From assembly GCA_964486455.1 (NCBI GenBank), contig CAZAMP010000011.1, positions 28,917 to 92,916 on the forward strand: DNA of 64,000 nucleotides, read 5' to 3'. Below are positions 31,530 through 41,236 of the stretch, in pieces. The number at the start of each line of letters is the position of its first letter. Within the stretch, counting starts at the first letter, position 1. The notes beneath the pieces are model-generated. The model did not search any database. It was not told where the DNA came from and saw nothing but the letters and a program-made list of their open reading frames with translations. This DNA comes from CAZAMP01 sp964486455. GTDB taxonomy: Bacteria > Eisenbacteria > RBG-16-71-46 > CAZAMP01. Both the position numbers and the translations under genes were made by a program.

Positions 31530-34500
31530 CTACTCCACGGCTTTCATCGCCAACTCGTACATCCGTCGAACCAGCGGGTCGTGCTCGTCCAGCATGCGAA
31601 GCGTCACGAACGCGATCGTCTCTTCTTCGCCGAGCTTCATGAGCGCCTCGACGGCCGCTGCTCTGGCGGCGGGTGGTTCGGCCTCCGATGACGCGTCGAG
31701 TGCGGCCATCAGTACGCGGCGGGCGCGGGAGCGGGCGACGAGGCTCGCCGCGTCGCTGCTGTCACGGAGGGCGAACGCGAGCTTGCCCAGCGTGCGGATA
31801 CGGATCGCGCGCTGTGTCGCCCCGGCGTCGAGGCTTTCGCAGAGCGGTGTGATGGAGGCGGTGCCCAGCCTTTGCAGGCCGTCGGACGCCGCCGCGCGAA
31901 CCGTGAGAATCGAATCGGATAGCCGATCGCTGAGAAGGCCGGCGGCCGCGCTGTCCTTCAGCGCCGCCAGCGCGCGCACGGCGTTGATCCGGATCCGTTC
32001 GCTGTCGTGAGCGAGGAAGGAGCGCAGTGTCCGTGAGGCCTCCAGATCGCCGATCCGACCCAGCGCGTAGAGCATGCGATACCAATCGTCTCGATACGCG
32101 TTCTTGCCGAGCATGCGCTCGAGCGGCTCCCTGGCTTCAGGACGTTTCAGCTCACCCATGACGCGGATCATGTTTCGACGCGTCGTCTCGTCATCGCTTT
32201 CGAGGTAGAAGATCGCGCGCGCCGTGAACGAATCCGGGTGCGCCTTCGCCAACTCCTCGATCGTGCGGTACTCGAGGCTCTTGCGTGTGGCGAGTTTCTC
32301 TCTGAGAACGTAATCGACCGCGTCGGTGCCCTTCGCGATGAGCGCCTTTCTCGCGCGGCGGACCTTCTCTCTCGCGCTTCCAACCTCCCAGATCGACGCC
32401 GTCTCGAAGAGCTCGTCGACCGCGCGGAGTGAATCCTCCGCGGTCAGCACGACCTCCGGGACCTTCTCGCCGGGAAGCTCGAGATCGCGATCCAGATCGA
32501 TGCCGAGTCCATACGTGTTGTGCGTCCACACCGAACCGTCGGCGCCGGGAGACCACCGCGAGTACGTGTCTTTTCCTTCGAGGTCGAGAAAGATGCCCGG
32601 GCCGCAACTGCCACGCGCCCAGCGAACCCATCCCTGGCCGCCACCGTACGTCGCGTAGAAGTCATTGCCGTGCGCATCGATGAAGATCGCGGTGGAGTTT
32701 GTGAGGCTCACACCCTGGCCGTTGTCGACGACGTAGTAATCGTTCCCTTCTTCGTCGAGGAAGAACGCCGCCGAGTAATCGTGTCCGGTCCCCTGGGTCA
32801 CTCCGAACTTCGAGACGTACTGATCCTCACCGCCGCGATCCCAGAGAGTGCCTACGGCCAGATGCACACCCGCACCCTGCGCGTACTGGGAGGCGTGATA
32901 GGAATCGTTGCCGGCGCCGTCGAACAGCAGGCCGATCGAATACCAGTAGCCGACCCCCTGTGCGTAGATCTCGCCGTTGTAGAAGTCGTTCCCCTCTTCA
33001 TCGAGAAGCAGGCCGACACCGCCGCCCGCACGCGGCCGGAAGCCGATCGAGTAGCCCTGCGAGAGCGACTGGAAATCGTCCGGGCGAAGCGGTGCGTGCA
33101 CATAGCGGCCACCCGATCGATAGGTGTCGCTGCCGAACCGGTCGTAGAGAATGCCCACCCCGAACGTGGAGGCGAAGCCCTGCGAGAAGCGCGCGCATAG
33201 ATAGGTGTCGTTGTCATTGTGGCGAATCGGCACGGCACCCGTGCCGGGCACCTTCTTGAGTCCTGCATCGAAGGCTCGGTCGTCGGTCAGCTCCGGACCC
33301 GGAGGTGGTGGGCCGGCACCGTCGGAGACCAGGGCGCCGATGCCGAAGGCGCCCGCTCCCTGGCAGAGATTGCGACCCGAGTAGAAATCCGTACCGGCCC
33401 GGTCGTACAGGAAGCCCGCGCCGAAGAAGCCGGCACCCGCCGACCCATCGTCTCCCCGGTAGATGTCGTCACCGCCGGTGTCGATCAGCACCGCGACGCC
33501 GAGAAGCGCCCCGCCAAGCGCAAAGGGAAGATCGGACGCGTCATAGAGATCGTCGCCGCCGAGGTCAACGACGGCACTGAACGAACGCGTGAGGGTGCCG
33601 ATCGCCGACGCCGCGCGTCCGCGGTAGATGTCATCGCCGCCGAGGTCGATCACGACGGCAATCTCGGAGAGCGCTTCGGCTGAATAGGTGTTGTCCCGCG
33701 GTCCCCCGACGACGATGAGCCCCCAGGGGCTGTCGGCGGTCAGGACCACCGAGCCGTCCACGCCTTCGGCGTGCTGGAGGGCGCGCGATTGCGGAAGATC
33801 CACGGCCCCGTTCGCTAACTCGGACAGCGCGGCGAGAAACATCCGGGCGGCGCCGGTGAGCGCGGAGCGGTCCATCTTCGCCGCCATGTCCAGTATCGGG
33901 TCTTCGGAAAGCTCGGCCGTCGTGTCGGGAGCCAAACCCATCTCGAATTGGAGCCGCCCCTTCCGCGTGATGTCGTCCGCATCGTCCTCCCAGTTGCCCC
34001 AGAAGGCGGGTGCGGCCATCACGAGGTGCGCGGTTTCCTCGGGCGTGAGCTCCGCGAAGGCGTCGTGGAGTAGCGCCTCCGCCGATTGAACGCTCGCTAT
34101 GAAGTCGCCGACGTACGAGTCGCGGTCCGTGCTCCGGTCGGTTTCCCAATAGCCGTCCGCGTCGAAGCGCGTCGCCGGCCACCGCCACGCTCCATGCGCC
34201 GCGTCGTCGGGCGCATCACCCAGAGCGCCCAGAAGATTGGCGATCACAATGGGATCATCCGCGGCGGCCCGGAACTCCGAGACGACCTGCTGTTGCCAGC
34301 CCGGAAGACTCAACGGGTCATTCAGGATGTCCTCGACGACGCTCAAGCGAAACGTGTCGTCTTCTGCGTAGAGCTTGTCGAACCCCAGTTCTGGCCGCGC
34401 GACGTCGAGGTACTCGAGCGCGCGCGTTAGGGTCGCAGAGGCCAGCGAGTCGAGACCTGAGACGGTCCCCGCATCGGGCGGTGATGCCTGCGCTCCCACG

Positions 34501-34613
34501 GACGACCCAACCCAGAGCACCAAGCACGCGCAGAGGAGCATGCCACGGCCCACCGAGAGACGCCGTGCAGCCGGAGAACAACCGCGGTTTGATCTATGTG
34601 TATTGAATGCCAT
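31530..34613 (-). CDS. large exported protein with G-x-D-x-Y repeats and HEAT repeats
   Basis: 1027 residues. The likely export signal is M-L-L-C-A-C-L-V-L-W ... G-A-Q-A, which starts at ATG 34541; the frame's first ATG is at 34613. Residues about 300-720 contain at least ten units of roughly 25-45 residues built around a strand ending in (D/N)-x-x-G-x-D-x-Y, for example I-D-L-G-G-D-D-I-Y-R-G and F-D-G-A-G-N-D-S-Y. Many are followed by a Q-G-x-G turn. This looks like a beta-helix or calcium-binding repeat related in style to RTX nonapeptides, but distinct. Residues about 770-1020 are alpha-helical HEAT repeats. I do not recognise a known named family; function unknown, outer surface or periplasm. 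Confidence 0.85.
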   Translation of the reverse strand: MAFNTHRSNRGCSPAARRLSVGRGMLLCACLVLWVGSSVGAQASPPDAGTVSGLDSLASATLTRALEYLDVARPELGFDKLYAEDDTFRLSVVEDILNDPLSLPGWQQQVVSEFRAAADDPIVIANLLGALGDAPDDAAHGAWRWPATRFDADGYWETDRSTDRDSYVGDFIASVQSAEALLHDAFAELTPEETAHLVMAAPAFWGNWEDDADDITRKGRLQFEMGLAPDTTAELSEDPILDMAAKMDRSALTGAARMFLAALSELANGAVDLPQSRALQHAEGVDGSVVLTADSPWGLIVVGGPRDNTYSAEALSEIAVVIDLGGDDIYRGRAASAIGTLTRSFSAVVDLGGDDLYDASDLPFALGGALLGVAVLIDTGGDDIYRGDDGSAGAGFFGAGFLYDRAGTDFYSGRNLCQGAGAFGIGALVSDGAGPPPPGPELTDDRAFDAGLKKVPGTGAVPIRHNDNDTYLCARFSQGFASTFGVGILYDRFGSDTYRSGGRYVHAPLRPDDFQSLSQGYSIGFRPRAGGGVGLLLDEEGNDFYNGEIYAQGVGYWYSIGLLFDGAGNDSYHASQYAQGAGVHLAVGTLWDRGGEDQYVSKFGVTQGTGHDYSAAFFLDEEGNDYYVVDNGQGVSLTNSTAIFIDAHGNDFYATYGGGQGWVRWARGSCGPGIFLDLEGKDTYSRWSPGADGSVWTHNTYGLGIDLDRDLELPGEKVPEVVLTAEDSLRAVDELFETASIWEVGSAREKVRRARKALIAKGTDAVDYVLREKLATRKSLEYRTIEELAKAHPDSFTARAIFYLESDDETTRRNMIRVMGELKRPEAREPLERMLGKNAYRDDWYRMLYALGRIGDLEASRTLRSFLAHDSERIRINAVRALAALKDSAAAGLLSDRLSDSILTVRAAASDGLQRLGTASITPLCESLDAGATQRAIRIRTLGKLAFALRDSSDAASLVARSRARRVLMAALDASSEAEPPAARAAAVEALMKLGEEETIAFVTLRMLDEHDPLVRRMYELAMKAVE

Positions 34614-34768
34614 CGTTTGCGAAGGTAGCTCAGCTCATCGCCTGCCGCAACCGCATCGGATTCGGCACGGTTCAGGTCGTGAGGCATGGACGCTAACGAC
34701 AACTGCACCATTGATAAGCGGAGAGCCGATGATGATATAGTAAAGGGATGACTCGACAATGTTGGTAA

Positions 34769-35041
34769 ATGCTCGACGGGCAGATCAACATGCGCGACGC
34801 GGTCGACGGCGACCCGATTGCCGGCGGGATCTTCGACTTCGGGCTCTTCCTCTTTCACAATGCGAAGCGACTCATCGACAAAGGTAGCGGGCCATACTTC
34901 TACCTGCCCAAGCTCGAAAGCCACCTCGAAGCGCGACTGTGGAACGATATCCTCATCTACGCGCAGGGCGGGATGGCTGCGCAGATTCCGATCAAGCACG
35001 ATCCGGAAGCCAACGCCGAAGCGTTCGCGAAGGTGCGCGCG
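34769..35041 (+). pseudogene. aceB: malate synthase remnant with internal deletion
   Basis: The frame has [12 protein letters not shown] and [19 protein letters not shown], both from the middle of malate synthase A. It then jumps directly from Y-A-Q to [10 protein letters not shown], a block normally about 115 residues further on. The N-terminal part and everything after K-V-R-A are missing too. Malate synthase condenses glyoxylate and acetyl-CoA. This remnant lacks most of its barrel and cannot work. It runs straight into an isocitrate lyase fragment in another frame. Confidence 0.85.
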
Positions 35042-35681
35042 CACCGACGCGAACTCGGCGAAGCTGCTGACCAGCGACATCGATGAGCGGGACCGGAAGT
35101 ACATCACAAGCCAGGAGCGGACGCCGGAAGGGTTCCATCAGATCAGGGGCGGCATCGAGATGGCGATCGATCGCGGGCTCGCGTACGCGCCGCACTGCGA
35201 CATGATATGGTGCGAGACGTCCCAGCCGGATCTGGAAGAGGCGAAGATCTTCGCCGAGGGGATTCACGCCAAGTACCCGGGTAAGCTCCTCAGCTACAAC
35301 TGCTCGCCGTCCTTCAACTGGAAGGGCAATCTCGACGACGCCACCATCGCGAAGTTCCAGCGCGAGCTGGGGGCGATGGGCTACAAGTTCCAGTTCGTGA
35401 CCCTCGCCGGATTCCACTCGCTGAACCTGGGCATGTTCAATCTGGCCCGCGGGTACAGGAAACGCGGGATGGCCGCGTACGCGGAGTTCCAGGAAGAGGA
35501 GTTCACGAACGAAAGGGAAGCCGGCTACATGGCGACGACTCATCAGAAGTTCGTCGGCACCGGCTACTTCGATCGTGTGATGGAAACGATCTCGGGCGGT
35601 CAGACGTCGGTCGGCGCGCTGTCTGGGTCGACCGAAGAAGAGCAGTTCACCGCGGGCAACGGCGGCGGTGAGGGCGAGTAG
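35037..35681 (+). pseudogene. aceA: isocitrate lyase C-terminal fragment
   Basis: Starting at [15 protein letters not shown], the frame encodes the C-terminal half of isocitrate lyase: [35 protein letters not shown], and the end T-E-E-E-Q-F. The family's catalytic K-K-C-G-H loop and the whole N-terminal half are missing. The sequence is otherwise clean up to its natural end, so the deletion looks recent. No start codon or ribosome site is in place. The fragment meets the malate synthase fragment at a shared GCGCGC (35037-35042). Confidence 0.88.
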
Positions 35682-36129
35682 CAGATCGCCCGTGCGCGTT
35701 CGGTTTCGAACCCGGAGTCTCCGATAGATACCCGAAAACGAACAGTTCTCCCGCCACCCTGGCGACACACGTCGGATTCGGTTCGCACCAGGGTGGAGAT
35801 CAACTTCCCACCCGTAACTCCGTTCACCGTGGCAGCCTACCCAACTGTTGGCAACATGGCTAGGTAGGAAGGAACCAACCCGCCCCCGGGTACCCAGCCT
35901 AAGGTCGCCATTCCAAACGAGATCCATCCTCGAGTCATGGCACACAAGATGCAATTGCTTGAACGTAGGCGGAGAGCGAAGGCGCCGACACATGCGGAAA
36001 CAGACATCCGACACGTCTGCCGGCGTCTTCGACGCAACCCTCCCACGACAGATTTGGATTGATGAACCGCAGGCTGATCGAGAGAATCGAGCGGAATGAA
36101 CGGAGGGGTTGAACCGAAGGAGGTGCGAC
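35682..36129. other. intergenic region with an inverted repeat
   Basis: About 450 bases without a supported gene. A 9-bp inverted repeat, CCACCCTGG (35754-35762) and CCAGGGTGG (35788-35796), has a 25-base loop and no T tract. A good AAGGAGG ribosome site for the following lipoprotein gene lies at about 36117-36123. Confidence 0.45.
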
Positions 36130-37281
36130 ATGACGCGTGGGCATGAATGGATTCGACTGCTTCCGGTGGTCCCCCTGATCCTTGGGCTGGGTTTCCTCGC
36201 GTGCGATTGGGAGCGGGCGGGAGAGACGGGAGCTGATGACGCATCGAAGTCGGTAGCGCCCACGGAGGGGGAGGGCTCCGGAGATCAGGCCGATCCGAAT
36301 TTCAGACTTCCGGCGTTGTGGGTAGATGACTTCAAGACGGCAGGGATCAACGACTGCGAACACGATGCGATCATCTCCGAGATCGTGAACCACGCGATCG
36401 AACCACACCTGTTGGCTTTTCAAGACGAGATCGAGCAGTGGTCGGTACGGAATCTGATCGGGCGGTGCGCGGAGGCGAACAAGGTGGTTCGCGTCCCTGA
36501 GTTCTCTGACATGAGCCGCTACGAGCTTCTCTTCTGGAACGTGAGCCCCTCACCGAACAGCGCAATGGGCAAGCTCACGAATGAGCTGTCGTCCTTCAAC
36601 GGCCAGCTTGCCGAGTATGTCGAGAGCGGCGGCAACATCATCCTATGGGGCATGCACGATGTCGGCGCCGTCCTCGGTGACTTCTTTCCCGCCGATCGCT
36701 ACGTTCCGGATCTTCCGCAATTCCCCAACCCGAACTTCGGGCCGGGCGACTTTCTTTGGGAGCCGATGCATCTCCGCACCACGTTCGATCGCGCGGGAAG
36801 AGGCGATGGGCCGGGGGCCCGCCAGATGGCCACCGAGTGCAGCGGAATCATCGCGCTGGAAGCGACGGATCTGGCGTTAGGCGAGGGCTTCCCGGCGGGT
36901 GTGCTGGATCCGACGGGATACGATCCCGAGAAGACGGCCATCTGGTATGAAGACTGGGAGGGATGGCACAACGAGAGAGGCTGGCACGGGGCGAACGCGC
37001 CGGTGGGAATCCCGCCGCTGATCACCGCCGGGCTCGACACGCTCTACACGTTCGTCTCCAATTCGTGGGCCTGGGAGGATGATCTCGCCGAAGCCTGCGG
37101 CAGCTCATTCCTCTCGCCGCTCGATGGCAAGCCCGTGGTGATGCGGTATCAGGATCAGGAAGGCGCGCGGGGGAAGATCGTCTGGATCGGCACGCCGCTC
37201 TACGTCTTCGATGAGGATCACCGCGAGGACCTGAAGCAGATGATGCGGCTGCTCACGGATTGGATTCTCGAGGAAGAATGA
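36130..37281 (+). CDS. lipoprotein of unknown function
   Basis: 383 residues from the ATG at 36130, which has AAGGAGG six bases upstream. The signal ends with a lipobox-like F-L-A-C. The mature N-terminus is a Gly/Glu/Asp-rich linker (about 40 residues), then a folded domain. Strand-like segments such as Y-E-L-L-F-W-N-V, N-I-I-L-W-G-M-H-D-V-G and K-I-V-W-I-G-T-P-L-Y alternate with loops in a way that recalls flavodoxin-like or class I glutamine amidotransferase-like folds, but I see no catalytic triad. Six or so cysteines are present. Function unknown. Confidence 0.8.
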   Translation: MTRGHEWIRLLPVVPLILGLGFLACDWERAGETGADDASKSVAPTEGEGSGDQADPNFRLPALWVDDFKTAGINDCEHDAIISEIVNHAIEPHLLAFQDEIEQWSVRNLIGRCAEANKVVRVPEFSDMSRYELLFWNVSPSPNSAMGKLTNELSSFNGQLAEYVESGGNIILWGMHDVGAVLGDFFPADRYVPDLPQFPNPNFGPGDFLWEPMHLRTTFDRAGRGDGPGARQMATECSGIIALEATDLALGEGFPAGVLDPTGYDPEKTAIWYEDWEGWHNERGWHGANAPVGIPPLITAGLDTLYTFVSNSWAWEDDLAEACGSSFLSPLDGKPVVMRYQDQEGARGKIVWIGTPLYVFDEDHREDLKQMMRLLTDWILEEE

Positions 37282-37306
37282 TGGCGAACGGGATGAGCGT
37301 GGGCGC

Positions 37307-38071
37307 TCAAAAGTCCACGCTCACCCCCGACTGAACCCGCCAATCGGTCGTCTCGACGCCGGCCGGCGGGGAAGAGTCGTGGGCAAGCGTGTGTACGAGG
37401 TTTAGGGAGAATCCTGAACCCAGCGACGCGCGCAGACCGGCGTTCAGAATGGCCCGCATATCACCGAACTCTCTCCAGAGTGGCTGCACAAACCCGGTGA
37501 TGTCCACACCGACGTGCTCGTTCAGTTGACCGGTCACCATCACGAAGCTGGACATGCGTTGGTCCGTGTCGCTTCCCGACTCGTCTTGGATCCGCTCGAT
37601 CTCGGTCATGTGTGACGCGCCGAGCGACATCCCCAGCTTCTCGCCGCGAATAAGATCGATGCGAATGCCGGCCCCCAGTAAGAATCGCGACCGAAGACGC
37701 TGGAACGGGTTGTGTTGGTGCTGTGTGAAGGCCAGGGAGTAGGCGCGCCCCTTGAGGTGCGCGTTGTGCCGAACGTGGAGCTGTGTCGACTCGGCGATCT
37801 CTTCTCCGCCGGCGGTTACGCGGGTTCCCACCGCGATCGCACGCCAGCGATGATCATCCCCCTGCCATTGGGAACGCGCAGCGCCCATGAGCGCGGAGAC
37901 ATCGGTATTCCCTCCGGCTACGCTGAACCGAAGCTCCGCACTACCCGACCACCCCATCTCGTTCGTCTGGAAGCCACGGAGCGTGTCGAGAATCTGGGCG
38001 TGTGCCTTCCGGGGGGCCGTGACGAGGCAGCAGCCGATCGCGCAAATCATGAGAATTCGAAGCCCTAGCAC
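37307..38071 (-). CDS. DUF481-like outer-membrane beta-barrel protein
   Basis: 254 residues. A cleavable signal peptide (to about A-H-A) precedes a mature part made of alternating amphipathic strands, ending with the aromatic residue F typical of outer-membrane barrels (G-V-S-V-D-F). The opening W-S-G-S-A-E-L-R-F-S-V-A-G-G-N-T-D and the repeated L-G-A-G-I-R / L-N-A-G-L-R strands match the DUF481 (YdiY-like) pattern. Such proteins are salt-induced or of unknown role. No operon partner. Confidence 0.78.
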   Translation of the reverse strand: MLGLRILMICAIGCCLVTAPRKAHAQILDTLRGFQTNEMGWSGSAELRFSVAGGNTDVSALMGAARSQWQGDDHRWRAIAVGTRVTAGGEEIAESTQLHVRHNAHLKGRAYSLAFTQHQHNPFQRLRSRFLLGAGIRIDLIRGEKLGMSLGASHMTEIERIQDESGSDTDQRMSSFVMVTGQLNEHVGVDITGFVQPLWREFGDMRAILNAGLRASLGSGFSLNLVHTLAHDSSPPAGVETTDWRVQSGVSVDF

Positions 38072-38276
38072 GGTACCTCCTCCGCAAGTTGTTCACTGTG
38101 AGTCGTTTCCGGGATCAGCTCGGCCAGCATACACCACGGGGGCGCCGGCCTCACGCAACACACGCTCGGCCGAGCGCCCGGCCCGGTGCGCGCAGGAGGT
38201 TGCCAAATTCGCCCGCGAGTGATATTGTCTTTCGGCCATAAACCCCCTAGGTGCAACGTATTCAGGAGAGAACAGA

Positions 38277-39404
38277 ATGGGAGACAAGAAGGCAGATCTG
38301 GCCGGGCCAGGCATCAGTACCTACGAAGAGGTCGAGAAGATCCTGCCCGCCGACTACGAGTCCGTCCTCACGCCGATGGAAACGATGAAGGCCCTCTATG
38401 AGGTGAAGGGCTACATCGAAGAGAACATGGGCAAAGAACTCAACCTACAGTTGGTGCAGGTTCCTCTGATCGTCGATCGTGACAGCGGTGTCAATGATTA
38501 CCTCGATCGCGACGGCTCGCGCACGCCGATCGAGTTCCCGGCGGGGCTCGGTCTCGACAAGCCAATCGACGCGCAGGTCGTGCAGGCGGCGACCAAGTGG
38601 AAGCGAATGGCGCTGAAGCAGTTCGGCTGCAAGGTCGGCGAGGGCATCAACACCGACATGCGCGCGGTCCGCAAGGACTACTTCCTCGATCACGATCACA
38701 GCTCATATGTCGACCAGTGGGATTGGGAGAAGGTCATCACGGCCGAGGACCGGAACCTCGCCTATCTCAAGGCCACGGTGCAAGGCCTTTGGAAGACGCT
38801 CAAGGGCGCGGAAGAGCACGTCCAGAAGATCTTCCCGCAGCTCAAGAGCGACAGGTATCCCAGCATGCCGGATGAGCTGACGTTCCTGCACGCGGAAGAG
38901 ATTCTCGACATGTTTCCGGATCTCCCTCGCAAGCAGCGCGAAACGGCGATCCTGCAGAAGTACCCGGCCGTCTTCATCATCGGCATCGGTTGGCCGCTCA
39001 AGGACGGCTACCCGCACGAGATGCGGGCGGCGGACTACGACGATTGGGTCACCGAGACGAAAACCGAGGATGGGCGGACGATGCATGGGCTGAACGGCGA
39101 CATTCTCGTCTGGAACCACATCACCAAGCGCCGCCACGAACTCACGTCGATGGGTATCCGGGTGACGAAGGAGACGTTGAAGAAGCAGCTCGAGATGAGC
39201 GGGCAGCTCGACTTCCTCGATCTTCCGTACCACAAGGCGATCCTGAACGACGAGATCCCGCTGTCGATCGGCGGCGGCATCGGCCAGTCACGGACGTACA
39301 TGTACATCCTCAAGAAGGCGCACCTCGGCGAGGTCAGCGTGACCATCTGGCCGCGCCAGCTGAAGGAGATCTGCGAGAAGAAGAACATTCACTGTCTCTC
39401 GTAG
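38277..39404 (+). CDS. asnA: aspartate-ammonia ligase
   Basis: 375 residues, close to the family length plus a short N-terminal extension. It is a class II aminoacyl-tRNA-synthetase-like enzyme that makes asparagine from aspartate, ammonia and ATP. Diagnostic blocks are L-Q-V-P-L-I-V-D-R-D-S-G-V-N-D, the K-W-K-R-x-A-L motif, Y-V-D-Q-W-D-W-E, R-H-E-L-T-S-M-G-I-R-V and G-G-G-I-G-Q-S-R. A ribosome site (AGGAGAG) precedes the ATG and a strong hairpin follows the stop, so it is monocistronic. Expression may respond to nitrogen, but no operator can be read. Confidence 0.96.
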   Translation: MGDKKADLAGPGISTYEEVEKILPADYESVLTPMETMKALYEVKGYIEENMGKELNLQLVQVPLIVDRDSGVNDYLDRDGSRTPIEFPAGLGLDKPIDAQVVQAATKWKRMALKQFGCKVGEGINTDMRAVRKDYFLDHDHSSYVDQWDWEKVITAEDRNLAYLKATVQGLWKTLKGAEEHVQKIFPQLKSDRYPSMPDELTFLHAEEILDMFPDLPRKQRETAILQKYPAVFIIGIGWPLKDGYPHEMRAADYDDWVTETKTEDGRTMHGLNGDILVWNHITKRRHELTSMGIRVTKETLKKQLEMSGQLDFLDLPYHKAILNDEIPLSIGGGIGQSRTYMYILKKAHLGEVSVTIWPRQLKEICEKKNIHCLS

Positions 39405-39427
39405 GTCCGTCGCGACCTTGATCATCG

Positions 39428-39460
39428 AACGCCACCGGTGCCCAAAGCCCGGTGGCGTTT
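39428..39460 (+). terminator. hairpin terminator after asnA
   Basis: A perfect 11-bp stem, AACGCCACCGG (39428-39438) pairing with CCGGTGGCGTT (39449-39459), has a 10-base loop and ends in TTT. It starts 24 bases after the asnA stop. Confidence 0.75.
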
Positions 39461-39479
39461 CGCTGTGGCCCATCACCGG

Positions 39480-39708
39480 CGGTCCGTAGACCTACTTGAA
39501 CGGCGTCTTTCTTGTGCTGCATCGCCGTGATGCCGCCTTCCTGGCGTTCGCCGACGCCGATCACCTTGTATTCCCGGCCGTCCTGCATTTTCATCGTCTG
39601 GATCTTCCAGCCGAATAGCTCGCAGTAGAACTTCTCGGCGGCCGCGGGGTCGGTCGTCATCAGTTCGGTCCAACAAAATGCTCCATGAGCGTTTCGGGGA
39701 TCGCTCAT
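39480..39708 (-). pseudogene. glyoxalase/VOC-family fragment
   Basis: A good GAGGAGG site and ATG (39708) begin M-S-D-P-R-N-A-H-G-A-F-C-W-T-E-L, then A-A-A-E-K-F-Y-C-E-L-F-G-W-K, the first half-motif of vicinal oxygen chelate (VOC) proteins related to lactoylglutathione lyase. After about 65 residues (Q-H-K-K-D) the family resemblance fades and the frame runs into the terminator and the end of asnA on the other strand. A normal VOC protein has about 120 residues in two halves; this has one. It is probably a 3'-truncated remnant. Confidence 0.65.
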
Positions 39709-39859
39709 GTCATCCTCCTCTCGGGGCGAATCGTTCTGGTGCGTGGGAAGTCGGTGCATTATAGAGAGTGAAGCGCAACCGGCGAAAGTCGACCCCGATC
39801 GATCGAATATCCGGGCGGCACCCCTGTATCTCCTGTCAGTGAAAGAGGAGGTCGTCACG

Positions 39860-40303
39860 ATGCCTGAAGGCTACTGGTGGATTTGGATGATCGTCGCCGT
39901 CGTGTTCATCATCGGCGAGATCTTCACACCCGCGTTCTTCCTCTTGTGGTTCGGGGTCGGCGCCGCGGTCGCCGGTGTCATGGGCCTGCTGGGCGTGGGG
40001 GCGACGTGGCAAATCGCCGCGTTCGTCGTCATTTCTTTCGTTCTGTTCGTGGCTTCCCGAAGGTTCGCGGATCGAGTGACGAAGGAACAGCCGCCCGGTA
40101 TCGGCGCCGACCGTTTCATTGGCAAAGAAGCCCTCGTTCTCGAAGAGATCAACAACGCGGAAAACACGGGACGCGTTCGCATGGATCGTGAGGAGTGGCG
40201 CGCGGAGAGCGAAGGTGGCGATGTCATTCGGGAAGGTGCCCGCGTCGAAGTGATAAATGTCGACGGCACACATCTCGTCGTGCGGGCCGAGAAGGAGGAT
40301 TAG
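39860..40303 (+). CDS. NfeD-like membrane protein
   Basis: 147 residues from the ATG at 39860, preceded by GAGGAG. Two or three membrane helices (W-W-I-W-M-I-V-A-V-V-F-I-I-G-E-I-F-T, then a Gly-rich hairpin, then F-V-V-I-S-F-V-L-F) are followed by a soluble OB-fold of about 65 residues (F-I-G-K-E-A-L-V ... G-A-R-V-E-V-I-N-V-D-G-T). This is the short NfeD form that is nearly always next to an SPFH/stomatin gene, as here (3 bases away). The pair is thought to organise membrane microdomains. Confidence 0.92.
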   Translation: MPEGYWWIWMIVAVVFIIGEIFTPAFFLLWFGVGAAVAGVMGLLGVGATWQIAAFVVISFVLFVASRRFADRVTKEQPPGIGADRFIGKEALVLEEINNAENTGRVRMDREEWRAESEGGDVIREGARVEVINVDGTHLVVRAEKED

Positions 40304-40306
40304 AAA

Positions 40307-41236
40307 ATGGCTGAAGGATCGATTGTTCTACTGGTCATCCTCGGCATATTGGTCTTCATCGTTTCCGCGACGGGACTCCGGATCGTCCGCCCCTGGGAGA
40401 AGGGTCTCATCGAGCGGCTGGGGAAGTACCAACGCACCGTGGGCAGCGGGCTCACGCTGATCGTTCCGTTCCTGGAGCGCATGATCAAGGTGGACATACG
40501 CGAGCAAGTCGTCGACGTGCCGCCGCAGCAGGTCATCACGAAGGATAACGTCGTCGTGGAGGTCGACGCGGTCGTCTACTACGAGGTGACCGATCCGGTG
40601 AAGGTGACCTACAACGTGGCCGAGTTCTATCTGGCGGCGACGAAGCTCGCGCAGACGAACCTGCGTAACCTGATCGGCGATCTGGCGCTGGACGAGTCGC
40701 TCACGTCGCGCGAGATGGTCAACACGAAGCTCCGTCAGATCCTCGACGACGCCACCGACAAGTGGGGCGTAAAGGTCACGCGCGTCGAGCTGCAACGGAT
40801 CGAGCCGCCCGTGGACGTCACCGAAGCCATGCACCGCCAGATGAAGGCGGAGCGGGATCGGCGAGCGATGATCCTAGAGGCGGAAGGCCACAAGCAGTCC
40901 GCCATTCTCTCCGCCGAGGGTGAGAAGCTGGCCGCTATCAGAAAGGCCGAGGGTGAGGCCGAGGCCATCCAGAAGGTCGCCGACGCGGAGAAGTACCGGC
41001 AGCTAACGGTCGCGAAGGGTGAGGCGGAGGCGATCGAGACCGTCTTCGGCGCCATTCACAACGGTCGTCCGACCAACGATCTCATCGCCATCAAGTATCT
41101 GGAAGCGCTCGCGAACATTGCCGATGGCAAGGCGACGAAGGTCTTCCTCCCCATCGAAGCGTCGGGGGTCTTGAGCAGCATCGCGGGGATCGGTGAGATA
41201 CTGAAGGAGAAGGTCGGAGCGGGAGACAGAGAGTGA
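40307..41236 (+). CDS. SPFH/band 7 (stomatin/QmcA-like) membrane protein
   Basis: 309 residues. One N-terminal membrane helix ([14 protein letters not shown]) is followed by the band 7 domain with [32 protein letters not shown] and a P-V-K-V-T-Y-N-V segment. Next comes a long charged coiled coil ([14 protein letters not shown], with E-A-E-A-I repeats) and a short C-terminal region. It assembles into large ring or cage oligomers at the membrane. It is encoded with its NfeD partner. The following SagB-like gene overlaps the stop codon. Confidence 0.95.
   Translation: MAEGSIVLLVILGILVFIVSATGLRIVRPWEKGLIERLGKYQRTVGSGLTLIVPFLERMIKVDIREQVVDVPPQQVITKDNVVVEVDAVVYYEVTDPVKVTYNVAEFYLAATKLAQTNLRNLIGDLALDESLTSREMVNTKLRQILDDATDKWGVKVTRVELQRIEPPVDVTEAMHRQMKAERDRRAMILEAEGHKQSAILSAEGEKLAAIRKAEGEAEAIQKVADAEKYRQLTVAKGEAEAIETVFGAIHNGRPTNDLIAIKYLEALANIADGKATKVFLPIEASGVLSSIAGIGEILKEKVGAGDRE

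Noticed and set aside
35070..35110. UGA near 35086 at the end of the malate synthase remnant as a recoding site
   Set aside because: The isocitrate lyase sequence continues in a different frame; a deletion join explains the arrangement.
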